Source: Solibacillus faecavium (GTDB lineage Bacteria; Bacillota; Bacilli; Bacillales_A; Planococcaceae). From it: a stretch of DNA of 64,000 nucleotides. The notes under the pieces were generated by a model, which made no database searches, was not told the origin of the DNA, and saw only the letters and a list, made by a program, of their open reading frames with translations. A program made the translations under genes and the position numbers. The stretch lies in contig NZ_JACSPZ010000008.1 of NCBI RefSeq assembly GCF_014836905.1, forward strand, positions 1 through 64,000, given 5' to 3'. Each line of letters starts with the position of its first letter. Position 1 is the stretch's first letter. Shown here piece by piece: positions 31,283-40,950 of this stretch.

Positions 31283-32265
31283 TTTGCAGCTTCCTTTCTC
31301 GTCGTACCACGTACAATTAATTGTGCATCTATATTCAATATCGTTTGTTTCATTTCTTTGCCTTCAATTTGCTCAATTAACATGGTTGCAGCAGCAGCAC
31401 CCATTTTATATAAGTCCTGACCAACTGTTGTTAAAGCAGGTGATACCATCTCACCTAGCGAGATTCCATCAAAGCCTACAATTTGCAGTTCTTCCGGTAC
31501 ACGCTTTCCTAGTTTGTGTGCAATATGAAGTGCAGCAATCGCTAATGTATCACTGCTCGCAAAAATACCATCAATATGAGGGTGTATAACTAAAGCCTGT
31601 TCAATCACCGTAGCAGCTTCTTTAAAATCGAATGATGTTGTTACCACAATTGGATCTACTCCTTGTTTATCAATAACTTCAAGAAATCCTAAAAGGCGAT
31701 CGTCTGCGGTTTTTAAACCTTGTGGACCACGTATACATAATAAATTTTCCGCACCATTTGTGAGCAAATATTCAGTCCCAAGCTTGGCTCCTTTTCGGTT
31801 ATCAGTCGTCACAGTAGGTATTGCTACATCAATGATCCGGTCAAGTGCAACAATTGGTGTATTGATGGACATGTAAACAGAGGGATCCATTAAACTTGTT
31901 GTCACAATTAAACCTGCAACATATGTTTGTGATAACCGCTCGATATATAACAATTCTTTATCCTTTTGCTCGTCTGAATTACAAAGAACTACTGTATAAC
32001 CATAATTCCAGGCCATGTCTTCAACAGCACGAGCTAACTCTGGAAAATAGGGATTTTTTATATCTGGCACAATTAGACCAATTATATTTGATTGTTTTTT
32101 ACTTAATGAACGTGCAACACTGCTTGGCTTATAATCAAGCTCTTGAATGGCTTGTTCAATACGTTCTGAGGATCTTTTACTTACATAACCATTTTGGTTT
32201 AGGTAGCGTGATACTGTCGCCACAGAAAGATTCGCAATCTTTGCAACATCTTTAATGTTAACCAT
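31279..32265 (-). CDS. rbsR: ribose operon repressor RbsR (LacI family)
   Basis: A 328-residue LacI/GalR regulator. The helix-turn-helix and hinge IKDVAKIANLSVATVSRYLN lie at residues 3-22, followed by a sugar-binding domain with NIIGLIVPDIKNPYFPELA and DGIFASSDTLAIAAL. The ATG at 32265 lies behind GGGGGC; a GTG one codon earlier is also possible. As first gene of the operon downstream of its own operator it is probably autoregulated. Confidence 0.95.
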   Translation of the reverse strand: MVNIKDVAKIANLSVATVSRYLNQNGYVSKRSSERIEQAIQELDYKPSSVARSLSKKQSNIIGLIVPDIKNPYFPELARAVEDMAWNYGYTVVLCNSDEQKDKELLYIERLSQTYVAGLIVTTSLMDPSVYMSINTPIVALDRIIDVAIPTVTTDNRKGAKLGTEYLLTNGAENLLCIRGPQGLKTADDRLLGFLEVIDKQGVDPIVVTTSFDFKEAATVIEQALVIHPHIDGIFASSDTLAIAALHIAHKLGKRVPEELQIVGFDGISLGEMVSPALTTVGQDLYKMGAAAATMLIEQIEGKEMKQTILNIDAQLIVRGTTRKEAAK

Positions 32266-32289
32266 CACTACGCCCCCATAAAATGAAAT

Positions 32290-32305
32290 ATGTTACCGGT
32301 TACAT
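32290..32305. promoter_or_regulatory. rbs operator (RbsR site, also cre-like)
   Basis: ATGTTACCGGTTACAT is a palindrome with one mismatched pair, lying between the -10 box and the rbsR start, over the likely transcription start. The core TGTTACCGGTTACA matches the CcpA cre consensus TGWAANCGNTNWCA at all but one position, so both RbsR and CcpA could bind. Confidence 0.75.
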
Positions 32306-32334
32306 AATATATGCTATACAATACAAAATGTCAA
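32306..32334 (-). promoter_or_regulatory. rbs operon promoter
   Basis: Minus-strand perfect -35 TTGACA (32329-32334) and -10 TATATT (32306-32311), 17-bp spacer, immediately upstream of the operator. Confidence 0.8.
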
Positions 32335-32598
32335 CGAAATAAAGGACATAAAAGACAGAAAAATAGCTTTTAAAACATAGAATTTAGTTATTCAAAAGAA
32401 AAATACTCCATATTAAGCTATACTAAAATATTTAAAATGACATACTATTACTTTGTTTGGAGTTTTCGTTACTTGAATAATAAGGTAAAAACCCAATCTA
32501 CTCCTATAAATGGTAGGAAATCATCCAGCCTATTACACGAGAGCGAAGTTGAATGTATTATATATCGACTAATTCGTACCTCTTATCGTAACCGTTAG
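32335..32598. other. AT-rich intergenic region without recognised gene
   Basis: Upstream of the rbs promoter and of the yybS promoter. I find no ORF with a ribosome site and no strong hairpin. The two neighbouring promoters are divergent. Confidence 0.5.
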
Positions 32599-32599
32599 T

Positions 32600-32627
32600 T
32601 TGTTTGGTCATTCAAAAATGGTACAAT
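32600..32627 (+). promoter_or_regulatory. candidate promoter of yybS-gdpP-rplI
   Basis: -35 TTGTTT (32600-32605) and -10 TACAAT (32622-32627) with a 16-bp spacer, followed by an approximately 110-nt untranslated leader. Confidence 0.45.
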
Positions 32628-32633
32628 GGAAAG

Positions 32634-32745
32634 GTGAGAAAAGTTGAAAGTAGACAAGTCGAAACATCGATAAAAGATGGTAGCAAAGCTCTGTAAGATA
32701 CATGCACCATAGCGTCTTACCAACAACAGATAAGGAAGGTTCTCC
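32634..32745 (+). promoter_or_regulatory. untranslated leader of yybS
   Basis: A roughly 110-nt leader before the yybS start. It contains GTAAGA/TCTTAC arms (around 32693-32720) and ATGGT/ACCAT arms that interleave with them. It matches no riboswitch consensus I can recall, including the c-di-AMP class that would be logical next to gdpP. No terminator is visible. Confidence 0.3.
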
Positions 32746-33693
32746 ATGCAAATTAATCAAACAAGAAAGTTAGCACATGGTGCTATGATGATAGCTATTT
32801 TTACTGTGCTGATGGCTATCGTATTTTATATTCCTATGGCGAATATTATTGCAGCCGTCATAGCTCCTTTACCGATGATTTGGTATAGCGCCAATTACGA
32901 TCGAAGGTCATCATTTTTAGTTGCAATAATTGCTGTAATCGTCACTTTTTTTATTGGCGGTTTACTGCTAATACCCGCTTCACTGATTTTTGCAGCGGCC
33001 GGTGTGGCAATTGGGGATGCTATTTACAATAAAAAAAGCAAAGTATTTATGTTTATATCTACGAGCACTGTTTTACTCGTAACATTTGCGATTCAATATC
33101 TCATATCATTACGTTTGTTTGAAGTGGATTTTATCCGTGATTCGATGGAACTCATGAAGACAAGCTATATTGAATCGATAAAAATGACGGAGAAGCTGAC
33201 AGGACAGGCAACACCAAAAGAAGTAATGGATAATATGAACAATATGCTGAATATGTTAGAAATGACTCTACCTGCATCCATTACATTGGCAATGCTGTTT
33301 GTGTCCTTCATTATTATCACTGTTAACTTACCGATTCTAAAGCGATTGAAAGTAGATGTACCAAGGTTTGGGAAGTTTAGTGAGTTACGCTTACCAAGAT
33401 CGGTCCTATGGTATTATCTCATTGCTTTATCCATTAATTTATTTGTTCAGCCTGAACAAAACTCTTCATTGGCCATTATCATGTTAAATATTTCAATGAT
33501 TTTATGGATATTGCTAACATTACAAGGTATTTCTTTTATCCATTTTGCTATCGATGCATTTGGTTATCCTAAATTTATAAAAGTATTAAGTACAATTGTT
33601 GCCATTCCACTTTATTCTTTTGTTATATTAATTGGTATTATCGATTTAGGCTTTAACGCAAGAGATTACATTCGGGAAAAGAGTCAAAAGTGA
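32746..33693 (+). CDS. yybS: DUF2232 membrane protein YybS
   Basis: A 315-residue membrane protein with about eight hydrophobic segments and a central polar region rich in Met and Glu (about 125-185). The start RKLAHGAMMIAIFTVLMAIVFYIP resembles energy-coupling S components, and the C-terminal half (LNISMILWILLTLQGISFIHFAIDAFG) is the DUF2232 signature. In Bacillales it always precedes gdpP. Function unknown. ATG start after GGAAGG. Confidence 0.92.
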   Translation: MQINQTRKLAHGAMMIAIFTVLMAIVFYIPMANIIAAVIAPLPMIWYSANYDRRSSFLVAIIAVIVTFFIGGLLLIPASLIFAAAGVAIGDAIYNKKSKVFMFISTSTVLLVTFAIQYLISLRLFEVDFIRDSMELMKTSYIESIKMTEKLTGQATPKEVMDNMNNMLNMLEMTLPASITLAMLFVSFIIITVNLPILKRLKVDVPRFGKFSELRLPRSVLWYYLIALSINLFVQPEQNSSLAIIMLNISMILWILLTLQGISFIHFAIDAFGYPKFIKVLSTIVAIPLYSFVILIGIIDLGFNARDYIREKSQK

Positions 33694-33706
33694 GGAGCTG
33701 ATTGAA

Positions 33707-35686
33707 ATGGGCAATTTTCGTAAAAGACCAATTCGATATCCACTAGTAGTATTGTTTTTACTAGGTGTAGTGGCAGCTATCCTTATGATGATATGGAATG
33801 TATGGATTGGGGTCGCATTTATAATCGTGTATTTAGGAGTTGCCTACTATACGTTAAAGATTGAAGCATTGACGTACAAAGATACAGAGCAACATATAGA
33901 AGCACTTTCCTATCGGATGGAAGATGTGGGAAAAGAGGCATTTCTTGAAATGCCATTCGGAATTGTATTATTAAATGATGACTTTACTGTGGAATGGGCA
34001 AACCCATTTATGCTTCGGGTATTGCAGCAAGAATCATTAGTCGGAGTTGAATTGGATACGATTTCAGATGAGTTACCTATACTTATAAATGAAGAACAGA
34101 AGAATGAAACGGTTGTGGCGATACATGACCGAAAATATCATATTTATTATAAAGAAGATGAAAAGTTATTTTACTTCTTTGATGTTACAAAACAAGTTCA
34201 GATAGAAAAGCAGTACTTGGCAGATCGTACCGTGTTGGCAATACTATTTATTGATAATTATGATGAGCTTACATCAGGTATGGATGACCAAGCGAGAAGT
34301 GTAACAAACACAATGATGACTTCTATTGTGAATGAATGGGCCGCGCATTATGGTATTTTCGTAAAAAGAATAGCATCCGATCGTTTTATGGCCGTATTAA
34401 ATGAATCGATATTAGCAGAGCTTGAGCAAAAGCGGTTTTCTATATTAGATGTAATACGTGAGCGAACGATGATGCAGAAGAACCTGTCATTAACTTTAAG
34501 TATTGGGATTGGAGCAGGCTCTCAATCATTAGTGGAGCTTGGCCAATTAGCACAGTCAGGTCTAGATTTAGTGTTAGGACGCGGCGGTGACCAAGTGGCT
34601 ATCAAACAATCAAATGGTAAAATTCGCTTTTATGGTGGGAAAACAAACCCTGTTGAAAAGCGAACGAGGGTACGTGCCCGTGTAATTTCGCATGCACTTA
34701 GTGATTTAATACAAGATAGTGATCAAGTATTTGTAATGGGACATAAACATCCAGACATGGACTCAATAGGGGCTTGTGTCGGCGTACGTAAAATGGTCGC
34801 AATGAATGGAATTGAAGGATTTGTAATCGTAAATTTTGATGAAGTGCGCGGCAGTGTAAGCCGTTTGATGACCGAATTGGAGCAAAAAACGGATTTTTAC
34901 AATCGTTTTATAACACCTGACGAAGCTTTATCGAAAATAACACCAAAATCTCTCGTAGTCATTGTGGACACACATAAGCCAAGTATGGTAATTGATAGCC
35001 GGTTATTAAGTAGAACGGATAAGGTTGTTGTCATTGACCATCATCGTCGTGGTGAGGAATTTATTAATAATAGTCCAACGTTGGTGTATATGGAGCCATA
35101 TGCTTCCTCTACTGCAGAACTTGTTACAGAACTGTTGGAATATCAACCGCAAAACGAAAAATTACTGCCTCTTGAAGCAACAGCATTATTGTCTGGAATT
35201 ATAGTTGATACAAAGAGCTTTACACTTAGAACAGGTGCGCGTACATTTGAAGCTGCTTCCTATTTACGTACATTTGGAGCAGATACGGTTTTAATTCAAC
35301 GATTGCTAAAAGAAGATGTAGGAACATATGTCGAGCGATCAAAAATTATTCAGACAGTTCAATTCCCTTATACAGGCATTGCAGTCGCGCATGGTGAGGA
35401 AACTAAAGTATATGATTCAGTATTAATCGCCCAAACTGCGGATATTTTACTGACTATGAAAGATGTGGGTGCCTCTTTTGTTATTGCACATCGCAATGAT
35501 GGATTAATTGGCATTAGTGCACGTTCTTTAGGAGACATCAATGTACAGCTTGTAATGGAAAAGCTTGGCGGCGGCGGGCACTTAACCAATGCTGCTACAC
35601 AGATGAAGGCAGAAACTATTGAAGAAGTAAAAAATCATTTAATTGAAGCTATTAGCGAAATAGTCGAAGGGAGCAAGGAATCATGA
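33707..35686 (+). CDS. gdpP: cyclic-di-AMP phosphodiesterase GdpP
   Basis: A 659-residue enzyme that hydrolyses c-di-AMP and so influences potassium, cell wall and beta-lactam responses. Two membrane segments (about 10-60) are followed by a PAS-like domain and a degenerate GGDEF domain whose signature reads [10 protein letters not shown]. The DHH-DHHA1 catalytic part carries [38 protein letters not shown] and [13 protein letters not shown] with the metal-binding residues intact. It overlaps rplI by 4 bp. Confidence 0.98.
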   Translation: MGNFRKRPIRYPLVVLFLLGVVAAILMMIWNVWIGVAFIIVYLGVAYYTLKIEALTYKDTEQHIEALSYRMEDVGKEAFLEMPFGIVLLNDDFTVEWANPFMLRVLQQESLVGVELDTISDELPILINEEQKNETVVAIHDRKYHIYYKEDEKLFYFFDVTKQVQIEKQYLADRTVLAILFIDNYDELTSGMDDQARSVTNTMMTSIVNEWAAHYGIFVKRIASDRFMAVLNESILAELEQKRFSILDVIRERTMMQKNLSLTLSIGIGAGSQSLVELGQLAQSGLDLVLGRGGDQVAIKQSNGKIRFYGGKTNPVEKRTRVRARVISHALSDLIQDSDQVFVMGHKHPDMDSIGACVGVRKMVAMNGIEGFVIVNFDEVRGSVSRLMTELEQKTDFYNRFITPDEALSKITPKSLVVIVDTHKPSMVIDSRLLSRTDKVVVIDHHRRGEEFINNSPTLVYMEPYASSTAELVTELLEYQPQNEKLLPLEATALLSGIIVDTKSFTLRTGARTFEAASYLRTFGADTVLIQRLLKEDVGTYVERSKIIQTVQFPYTGIAVAHGEETKVYDSVLIAQTADILLTMKDVGASFVIAHRNDGLIGISARSLGDINVQLVMEKLGGGGHLTNAATQMKAETIEEVKNHLIEAISEIVEGSKES

Positions 35687-36129
35687 AAGTAGTATTTTTA
35701 AAAGATGTAAAAGGCAAAGGTAAAAAAGGTGAAATTAAAGAAGTTGCTGAAGGTTATGCTCGTAACTTTTTAATTAAAAATGGTTATGCGAAAGAAGCAA
35801 ATAATCAAGCATTGAGCGAAATTCAAGGTCAAAAGCGTTTAGAAGAAAAAAATGCAGCTGCGGAACTACAAGCAGCGAAAGATCTAAAAGAACAGTTAGA
35901 GGCTATTACAGTAGAAATAAAGGCAAAATCAGGTGAAGGTGGACGTTTATTTGGTTCAGTTTCTACAAAGCAAATTGCAGATGCACTTCAAAAAAAGCAT
36001 GGCTTTAAAGTAGATAAGCGTAAAATGGATTGCAATGATGGAATCCGTTCATTAGGCTTTACAAATGTTCCTGTTAAGTTACATCAAGATGTAAAGGCAA
36101 CGTTAAAAGTACATGTAATTGAAGAATAA
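35683..36129 (+). CDS. rplI: 50S ribosomal protein L9
   Basis: A 148-residue L9 with the canonical start [21 protein letters not shown], the long central helix and the C-terminal domain [17 protein letters not shown]. The ATG overlaps the gdpP stop (ATGA). Confidence 0.98.
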   Translation: MKVVFLKDVKGKGKKGEIKEVAEGYARNFLIKNGYAKEANNQALSEIQGQKRLEEKNAAAELQAAKDLKEQLEAITVEIKAKSGEGGRLFGSVSTKQIADALQKKHGFKVDKRKMDCNDGIRSLGFTNVPVKLHQDVKATLKVHVIEE

Positions 36130-36141
36130 GGAGCGACAACA

Positions 36142-37494
36142 ATGAACGAATCCATGATGGACCGCGTTCCGCCGCATAATAATGAAGCCGAACAATCGGT
36201 TATTGGCGCAGTTTTCCTTGATCCACAAGCTCTTATAACAGCATCTGAAATTGTTATTGCAGATGATTTTTATCATATTGCACATCAGAAGATTTTCCAA
36301 ACGATGCTGAATTTAAGCGATCAGGGGAAAGCGATTGATGTTGTAACTGTTACAGAAGAATTATCAGCGAAAAAAGAGCTAGAGGATATAGGTGGCTTAA
36401 GCTATATAACGGAACTAGCAAATGCAGTACCGACAGCTGCCAATATTGCACATTACGCAAAGATTGTAGAAGAAAAGGCGATATTACGTCGCCTTATTCG
36501 CGTTGCTTCTAAGATTGCGGATGATGGATATACGCGTGAAGATGAAGTAGAAGTGCTCTTAGCAGAAGCTGAGAAAAAAATGCTTGAAGTTTCAAACCGA
36601 AAAAATGCGGGAGACTTTAAGCACGTAAAAGATGTATTAGTTCAGACATTCGATAATATTGAACAGCTCCAATCACGTGCCGGAGACGTGACAGGTATTC
36701 CAACCGGTTTCCGTGACTTAGATAAAATGACTGCTGGTTTCCAACGCAATGATTTAATTATCGTGGCAGCTCGTCCATCGGTTGGTAAAACAGCCTTTGC
36801 ATTAAATGTTGCACAAAGTGTTGCCGTAAAGGCGCGTGAAAATGTCGCGATTTTCTCTCTTGAGATGGGTGCCGATCAACTTGTCATGCGTATGTTATGT
36901 GCGGAAGGCAATATTGATGCACAACGCCTACGTACAGGGGATTTGCAAAATGAGGACTGGGGTAAGTTGACGATGGCGATGGGAAGTTTATCGAATTCGG
37001 GAATTTATATTGATGATTCACCAGGTGTTCGGATGGCGGATATTCGTGCCAAGTGCAGACGATTAGCAAAAGAGAATGGATTAGGAATGATTTTAATCGA
37101 CTACTTACAGCTAATTTTAGGTAGTGGTAAGCCTGGCGAGAACCGTCAACAAGAAGTATCCGAAATTTCACGTTCGTTAAAAGGTTTAGCGCGTGAATTA
37201 AAAGTTCCAGTTATTGCGCTATCACAGCTATCACGTGGTGTAGAACAACGTCAGGATAAGCGTCCGATGATGAGTGACTTACGTGAATCGGGTTCGATTG
37301 AGCAAGATGCGGATATTGTAGCGTTTTTATACCGTGATGATTATTACGATAAAGAATCGGAAAGTAAGGATATTATCGAGATTATTATCGCGAAACAACG
37401 TAATGGTCCAACAGGTACAGTAAGTTTAGCATTCCGGAAAGAATACAATAAATTTTTAAATTTAGAATTTACCCCTCCACCACGCGAGGAATAG
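36142..37494 (+). CDS. dnaC: replicative DNA helicase DnaC (DnaB family)
   Basis: A 450-residue hexameric helicase that unwinds DNA at the fork, called DnaC in B. subtilis and DnaB elsewhere. The N-terminal domain starts PPHNNEAEQSVIGAVFLDP. The RecA-like domain shows Walker A ARPSVGKTAFALN, Walker B MILIDYLQLI, the LSQLSRGVEQR segment and DLRESGSIEQDADI. ATG start after GGAGCG, 12 bp from rplI. Confidence 0.98.
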   Translation: MNESMMDRVPPHNNEAEQSVIGAVFLDPQALITASEIVIADDFYHIAHQKIFQTMLNLSDQGKAIDVVTVTEELSAKKELEDIGGLSYITELANAVPTAANIAHYAKIVEEKAILRRLIRVASKIADDGYTREDEVEVLLAEAEKKMLEVSNRKNAGDFKHVKDVLVQTFDNIEQLQSRAGDVTGIPTGFRDLDKMTAGFQRNDLIIVAARPSVGKTAFALNVAQSVAVKARENVAIFSLEMGADQLVMRMLCAEGNIDAQRLRTGDLQNEDWGKLTMAMGSLSNSGIYIDDSPGVRMADIRAKCRRLAKENGLGMILIDYLQLILGSGKPGENRQQEVSEISRSLKGLARELKVPVIALSQLSRGVEQRQDKRPMMSDLRESGSIEQDADIVAFLYRDDYYDKESESKDIIEIIIAKQRNGPTGTVSLAFRKEYNKFLNLEFTPPPREE

Positions 37495-37500
37495 ACATTA

Positions 37501-37542
37501 AACACGAACGTTTCACATAATCGACATGTGTACGTTCGTGTT
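37501..37542. promoter_or_regulatory. PurR-type PurBox pair upstream of purA
   Basis: Two inverted copies of AAACACGAACGT, centred on CGAA (37505-37508) and TTCG (37535-37538), separated by 26 bp, with TTCG ending 9 bp before the purA -35 box. As I recall the B. subtilis pur operon control region, its CGAA/TTCG spacing and distance to TTGACA are the same. PurR repression is inferred. Confidence 0.6.
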
Positions 37543-37546
37543 TTTT
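37501..37546 (+). terminator. terminator of dnaC
   Basis: AACACGAACGT pairs with ACGTTCGTGTT, with inner CACAT/ATGTG pairing, followed by T residues. The same arms form the PurBox pair of purA. Confidence 0.85.
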
Positions 37547-37547
37547 A

Positions 37548-37577
37548 TTGACTTTTATGTTTCGAAATTGTTAAAAT
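37548..37577 (+). promoter_or_regulatory. purA promoter
   Basis: -35 TTGACT (37548-37553) and -10 TAAAAT (37572-37577), 18-bp spacer, 100 bp before the purA start. Confidence 0.6.
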
Positions 37578-37676
37578 GTTCATGCTTCATCATTAAGGAA
37601 TAAAAAGTAAGTTTTATTAAACTGAATAGGATACTTAATACTTCTTAAGGATTCAATTCGTCGGAGGTGCTCGTAT

Positions 37677-38963
37677 ATGACAGCGGTAGTTGTAGTAGGT
37701 ACACAATGGGGAGACGAAGGAAAAGGTAAAATTACAGATTTCCTTTCTAAAAAGGCAGATGCAATAGCTCGCTTTGCAGGTGGCGATAATGCAGGACATA
37801 CAATAAAAATTGGCGAAGAAACGTATAAGCTTCACTTAATTCCATCTGGGATATTTTATTCTGATAAATTGTCGGTAATCGGCAATGGGGTTGTTATTAA
37901 TCCAAAGTCTATCGTAACCGAATTGAAAGGTTTACAGGCAAGAGGTATTGATACATCAAATTTGAGAATTTCAAATCGTGCGCATGTAATTTTGCCATAC
38001 CATATTCATCAAGATATCGTAGAAGAAGCGAGTCGTGGTGATGAGAAGATTGGTACAACGGCAAAAGGAATTGGACCATGCTATCAGGATAAAGTAGCTC
38101 GAATCGGCATACGTATGGCTGATTTATTGGATAGGCCAACTTTTGAGAAGAAGTTACGCGAAAACTTAAATTTAAAAAACCGCCTATTTACGAAATTCTA
38201 TGAAGTAGAAGGCTTAAATTTTGAAGATATATTTGAAGAGTATTACGCGTATGGTCAAGAAATTGCCCAATATGTAACGGATACTTCAAAAGTGTTGAAT
38301 GATGTAATTGATGAAGGTGGCAAGGTGTTATTTGAAGGAGCTCAAGGAATTATGCTTGATGTTGATCAGGGGACATATCCTTTCGTAACTTCATCAAATC
38401 CTGTTGCAGGAGGCATTGCGATTGGATCAGGTGTAGGTCCTACTGCAGTAGAACGCGTAGTAGGTGTATGTAAAGCTTATACATCCCGAGTGGGAGATGG
38501 TCCGTTCCCATCAGAACTACACGATGAAATTGGTCAACAAATTCGTGAAGTGGGCCGTGAATATGGTACAACGACAGGTCGTCCACGCCGTGTTGGTTGG
38601 TTTGACGCGGTAGTTGTTCGCCATTCACGCCGCGTGTCAGGAATTACTGACTTAGCATTAAACTCCATCGATGTATTGTCAGGCTTAGAAACAGTAAAAA
38701 TTTGCACAGCATATGAGTATAATGGAGAGCAAATTACAGAGTACCCGGCTAACCTTGAAATAATTAAACAATGTAAGCCAGTATATGAAGAGTTACCTGG
38801 ATGGTCAGAAGATGTAACGGGTGTCCGTACAATGGAAGATTTGCCGGAAAATGCACGTAACTATATTAATCGTATTGTAGAACTTACAGGAATCCCATTA
38901 ACAACATTTTCAGTTGGTCCTGCTCGTGAACAAACTAATATTGTAAACGGTATCTGGGAATAA
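37677..38963 (+). CDS. purA: adenylosuccinate synthetase
   Basis: A 428-residue enzyme that joins IMP and aspartate, using GTP, in AMP synthesis. The N-terminal [17 protein letters not shown] includes the catalytic Asp. GDNAGHTI with the catalytic His, [36 protein letters not shown] and [13 protein letters not shown] follow. The length is normal. ATG start after GGAGGTG. In the genus Bacillus it also lies between dnaC and the wal operon. Confidence 0.98.
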   Translation: MTAVVVVGTQWGDEGKGKITDFLSKKADAIARFAGGDNAGHTIKIGEETYKLHLIPSGIFYSDKLSVIGNGVVINPKSIVTELKGLQARGIDTSNLRISNRAHVILPYHIHQDIVEEASRGDEKIGTTAKGIGPCYQDKVARIGIRMADLLDRPTFEKKLRENLNLKNRLFTKFYEVEGLNFEDIFEEYYAYGQEIAQYVTDTSKVLNDVIDEGGKVLFEGAQGIMLDVDQGTYPFVTSSNPVAGGIAIGSGVGPTAVERVVGVCKAYTSRVGDGPFPSELHDEIGQQIREVGREYGTTTGRPRRVGWFDAVVVRHSRRVSGITDLALNSIDVLSGLETVKICTAYEYNGEQITEYPANLEIIKQCKPVYEELPGWSEDVTGVRTMEDLPENARNYINRIVELTGIPLTTFSVGPAREQTNIVNGIWE

Positions 38964-38980
38964 TAGAAGTGCGCTTTAGA

Positions 38981-39019
38981 GGGGTATTAAAAGTCATTAG
39001 GCTTTTGATACTCCTTTTT
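38981..39019 (+). terminator. terminator of purA
   Basis: GGGGTATTAAAAG pairs with CTTTTGATACTCC (38981-38993, 39002-39014), with T residues after it. Confidence 0.85.
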
Positions 39020-39109
39020 CTATGCTATTAAAGAGTTAAAAAGAATAAAAAGGTACGAAGCAATATAAAATAGCTCAATTAATTAGAATGTAACAATTTT
39101 TTAGATAAT

Positions 39110-39126
39110 AATACAATTTCATTACA
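39110..39126 (-). promoter_or_regulatory. candidate WalR box upstream of the M23 peptidase gene
   Basis: On the minus strand the 17-mer reads TGTAAT-gaaat-TGTATT, one mismatch from the WalR consensus TGTWAH-N5-TGTWAH. It lies 125 bp before a cell-wall hydrolase gene, the typical class of WalR target. Confidence 0.45.
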
Positions 39127-39250
39127 AAAATATTGAAGTAGTTCATTTGGTATGAGAAATATGATACAGTATCAAAGTGTGTTTTAACGCTTGAAAATAA
39201 ATAGATGGACTAAAAAATATAGATTAGACATAGTTGGAAGGAGCTTTATC

Positions 39251-40720
39251 ATGAGTTCAAAAGGAAACAAGTTAGGCTTGGGCAATTTAAAACAAAGTCT
39301 AATGAATCGTCATAATGGAAAACTAAAAATGGCTGCAATTTTTGCGTTACTCGTTTCTACGGTGACATTCAATCTAGGTTTCGCGAATGAAACAGATAAA
39401 GAACAATTCGCTAAAATTTTCCACGTTTATGTAGCTGATACATATGTTGGATCTGTTGCAGATGAAGCAACAGTAGAAGAGGTTGTACTAAATAAAGAAC
39501 TAGAGGCTAGTAAAAAGTATGAAGACTTAAAGGTCGATGCTAGTGCCGAAGTTAAAATTATTCCAGAGCAAGTGTTTACAGTAGATGCAAATGAAGAAGA
39601 AACGATAAAAAACCTTCAAGAAGCATTGACTGTTCAAGCACAAGCTTACTCATTACAAGTAGAAGAAACAGTCGTTGCTTCATTGAAGGATAAAGCAGAT
39701 TTTGAAGCTGTAATTGACGGATTAAAGCTTCAGTATATTACTCAATATCAATTGAATAAATTAAAAAATAACTCAACTAATGATTCATTACCCGAATTAA
39801 AAAAAGATGAAACACGTTTAATCGATGTTGCCTTATCAGCTCCGATTACGGGACAGGAAGATTTAGCAAAGCCTGAAGAAATTGTTTCTGTTTCAGAGGC
39901 GGTTCAGTTATTACAAACAGGTTCAATAGAACAAGAAACCTATACTGTAAAATCTGGGGATGTGTTGGGCTCCATAGCATCTGCACATGATTTAACAACG
40001 GCACAATTACTAAATTTAAATCCTTCTCTTAAAGAAAATACAGTACTTCAGATTGGTCAAGAATTAAATGTAACAGTAGAAAAACCATTTGTTACTGTGA
40101 AGGCAGTATATGAGAAGAAAAAAATTGAAGAAATTGATTTCGCCAAAATTGTTGAAGAAGATCCAACAATGTTAAAAGGTGAAAAGCTTGTTAAGCAAGA
40201 AGGTAAAAAAGGTAAAAAAGAAGTTACTTATTTAATTTCAGAAGAAAATGGTGTACGAACAGAGCGACTTCAATCTGTAGAAAATATATTAGTAGAACCT
40301 GAAAATCGTATAGTCGTTGTAGGAACGAAGGTAATTCCTTCTGTTGGGACAGGGACATTTGCTTGGCCAGCAGTTGGAGGTTATGTTTCAAGTAATATGG
40401 GACATCGTTGGGGACGCTATCATTATGGAATCGATATTGCGCGACCATCCAATTATACAATCAAAGCATCAGATAATGGGGTTATTAAAACAGCTGGCAG
40501 TCATTCAACTTATGGAAACTATGTTGTAATCGACCATAATAATGGTTTTGAATCACTATACGCTCACTTATCACGTATTGACGTATCAGTTGGACAAGTA
40601 GTAGAACAAGGGTCGGCACTTGGACAAATGGGTTCAACAGGTCGTTCAACAGGAACGCATTTACATTTCGAAATTCACAAAAATGGTTCAGAAGTAAATC
40701 CATTATCATATTTAAATTAA
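39251..40720 (+). CDS. M23-family peptidoglycan endopeptidase with LysM and G5-like domains
   Basis: A 489-residue exported cell-wall hydrolase. A basic start is followed by the hydrophobic MAAIFALLVSTVTFNLGFA, cleaved after about residue 56. Then come an alpha/beta region (56-200), a LysM domain (YTVKSGDVLGSIASAHDL to QIGQELNV, about 235-280), a G5-like region (about 285-365), and a C-terminal lysostaphin-type M23 domain with zinc ligands in HYGIDIARP and HLHFEIH. The ATG at 39251 is chosen for GGAAGGAG upstream. It is located between purA and walR, suggesting a WalR-controlled endopeptidase needed for wall growth. Confidence 0.9.
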   Translation: MSSKGNKLGLGNLKQSLMNRHNGKLKMAAIFALLVSTVTFNLGFANETDKEQFAKIFHVYVADTYVGSVADEATVEEVVLNKELEASKKYEDLKVDASAEVKIIPEQVFTVDANEEETIKNLQEALTVQAQAYSLQVEETVVASLKDKADFEAVIDGLKLQYITQYQLNKLKNNSTNDSLPELKKDETRLIDVALSAPITGQEDLAKPEEIVSVSEAVQLLQTGSIEQETYTVKSGDVLGSIASAHDLTTAQLLNLNPSLKENTVLQIGQELNVTVEKPFVTVKAVYEKKKIEEIDFAKIVEEDPTMLKGEKLVKQEGKKGKKEVTYLISEENGVRTERLQSVENILVEPENRIVVVGTKVIPSVGTGTFAWPAVGGYVSSNMGHRWGRYHYGIDIARPSNYTIKASDNGVIKTAGSHSTYGNYVVIDHNNGFESLYAHLSRIDVSVGQVVEQGSALGQMGSTGRSTGTHLHFEIHKNGSEVNPLSYLN

Positions 40721-40728
40721 TCTGGGAG

Positions 40729-40764
40729 GTGTGTTAAAAGCTTTGTCTTTTAGCACACTTTTTT
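40729..40764 (+). terminator. terminator of the M23 peptidase gene
   Basis: GTGTGTTAAAAG pairs with CTTTTAGCACAC with one mismatch, followed by six T residues. Confidence 0.85.
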
Positions 40765-40950
40765 CAATATACAGTAATTTTATATTTTAGAACTAAAATT
40801 CGAAAAAAATTAAAAAATATTTCCTGGAAAATAATCTATGGGAAACATCTGTATAATGCATCAAATCGTAAAGCGTGATAGAGTAATGATAGTAAATTAT
40901 AAAAATTACTTTTCATTTCATATAGAATTTATTAGGAAAGAGGTATATAG

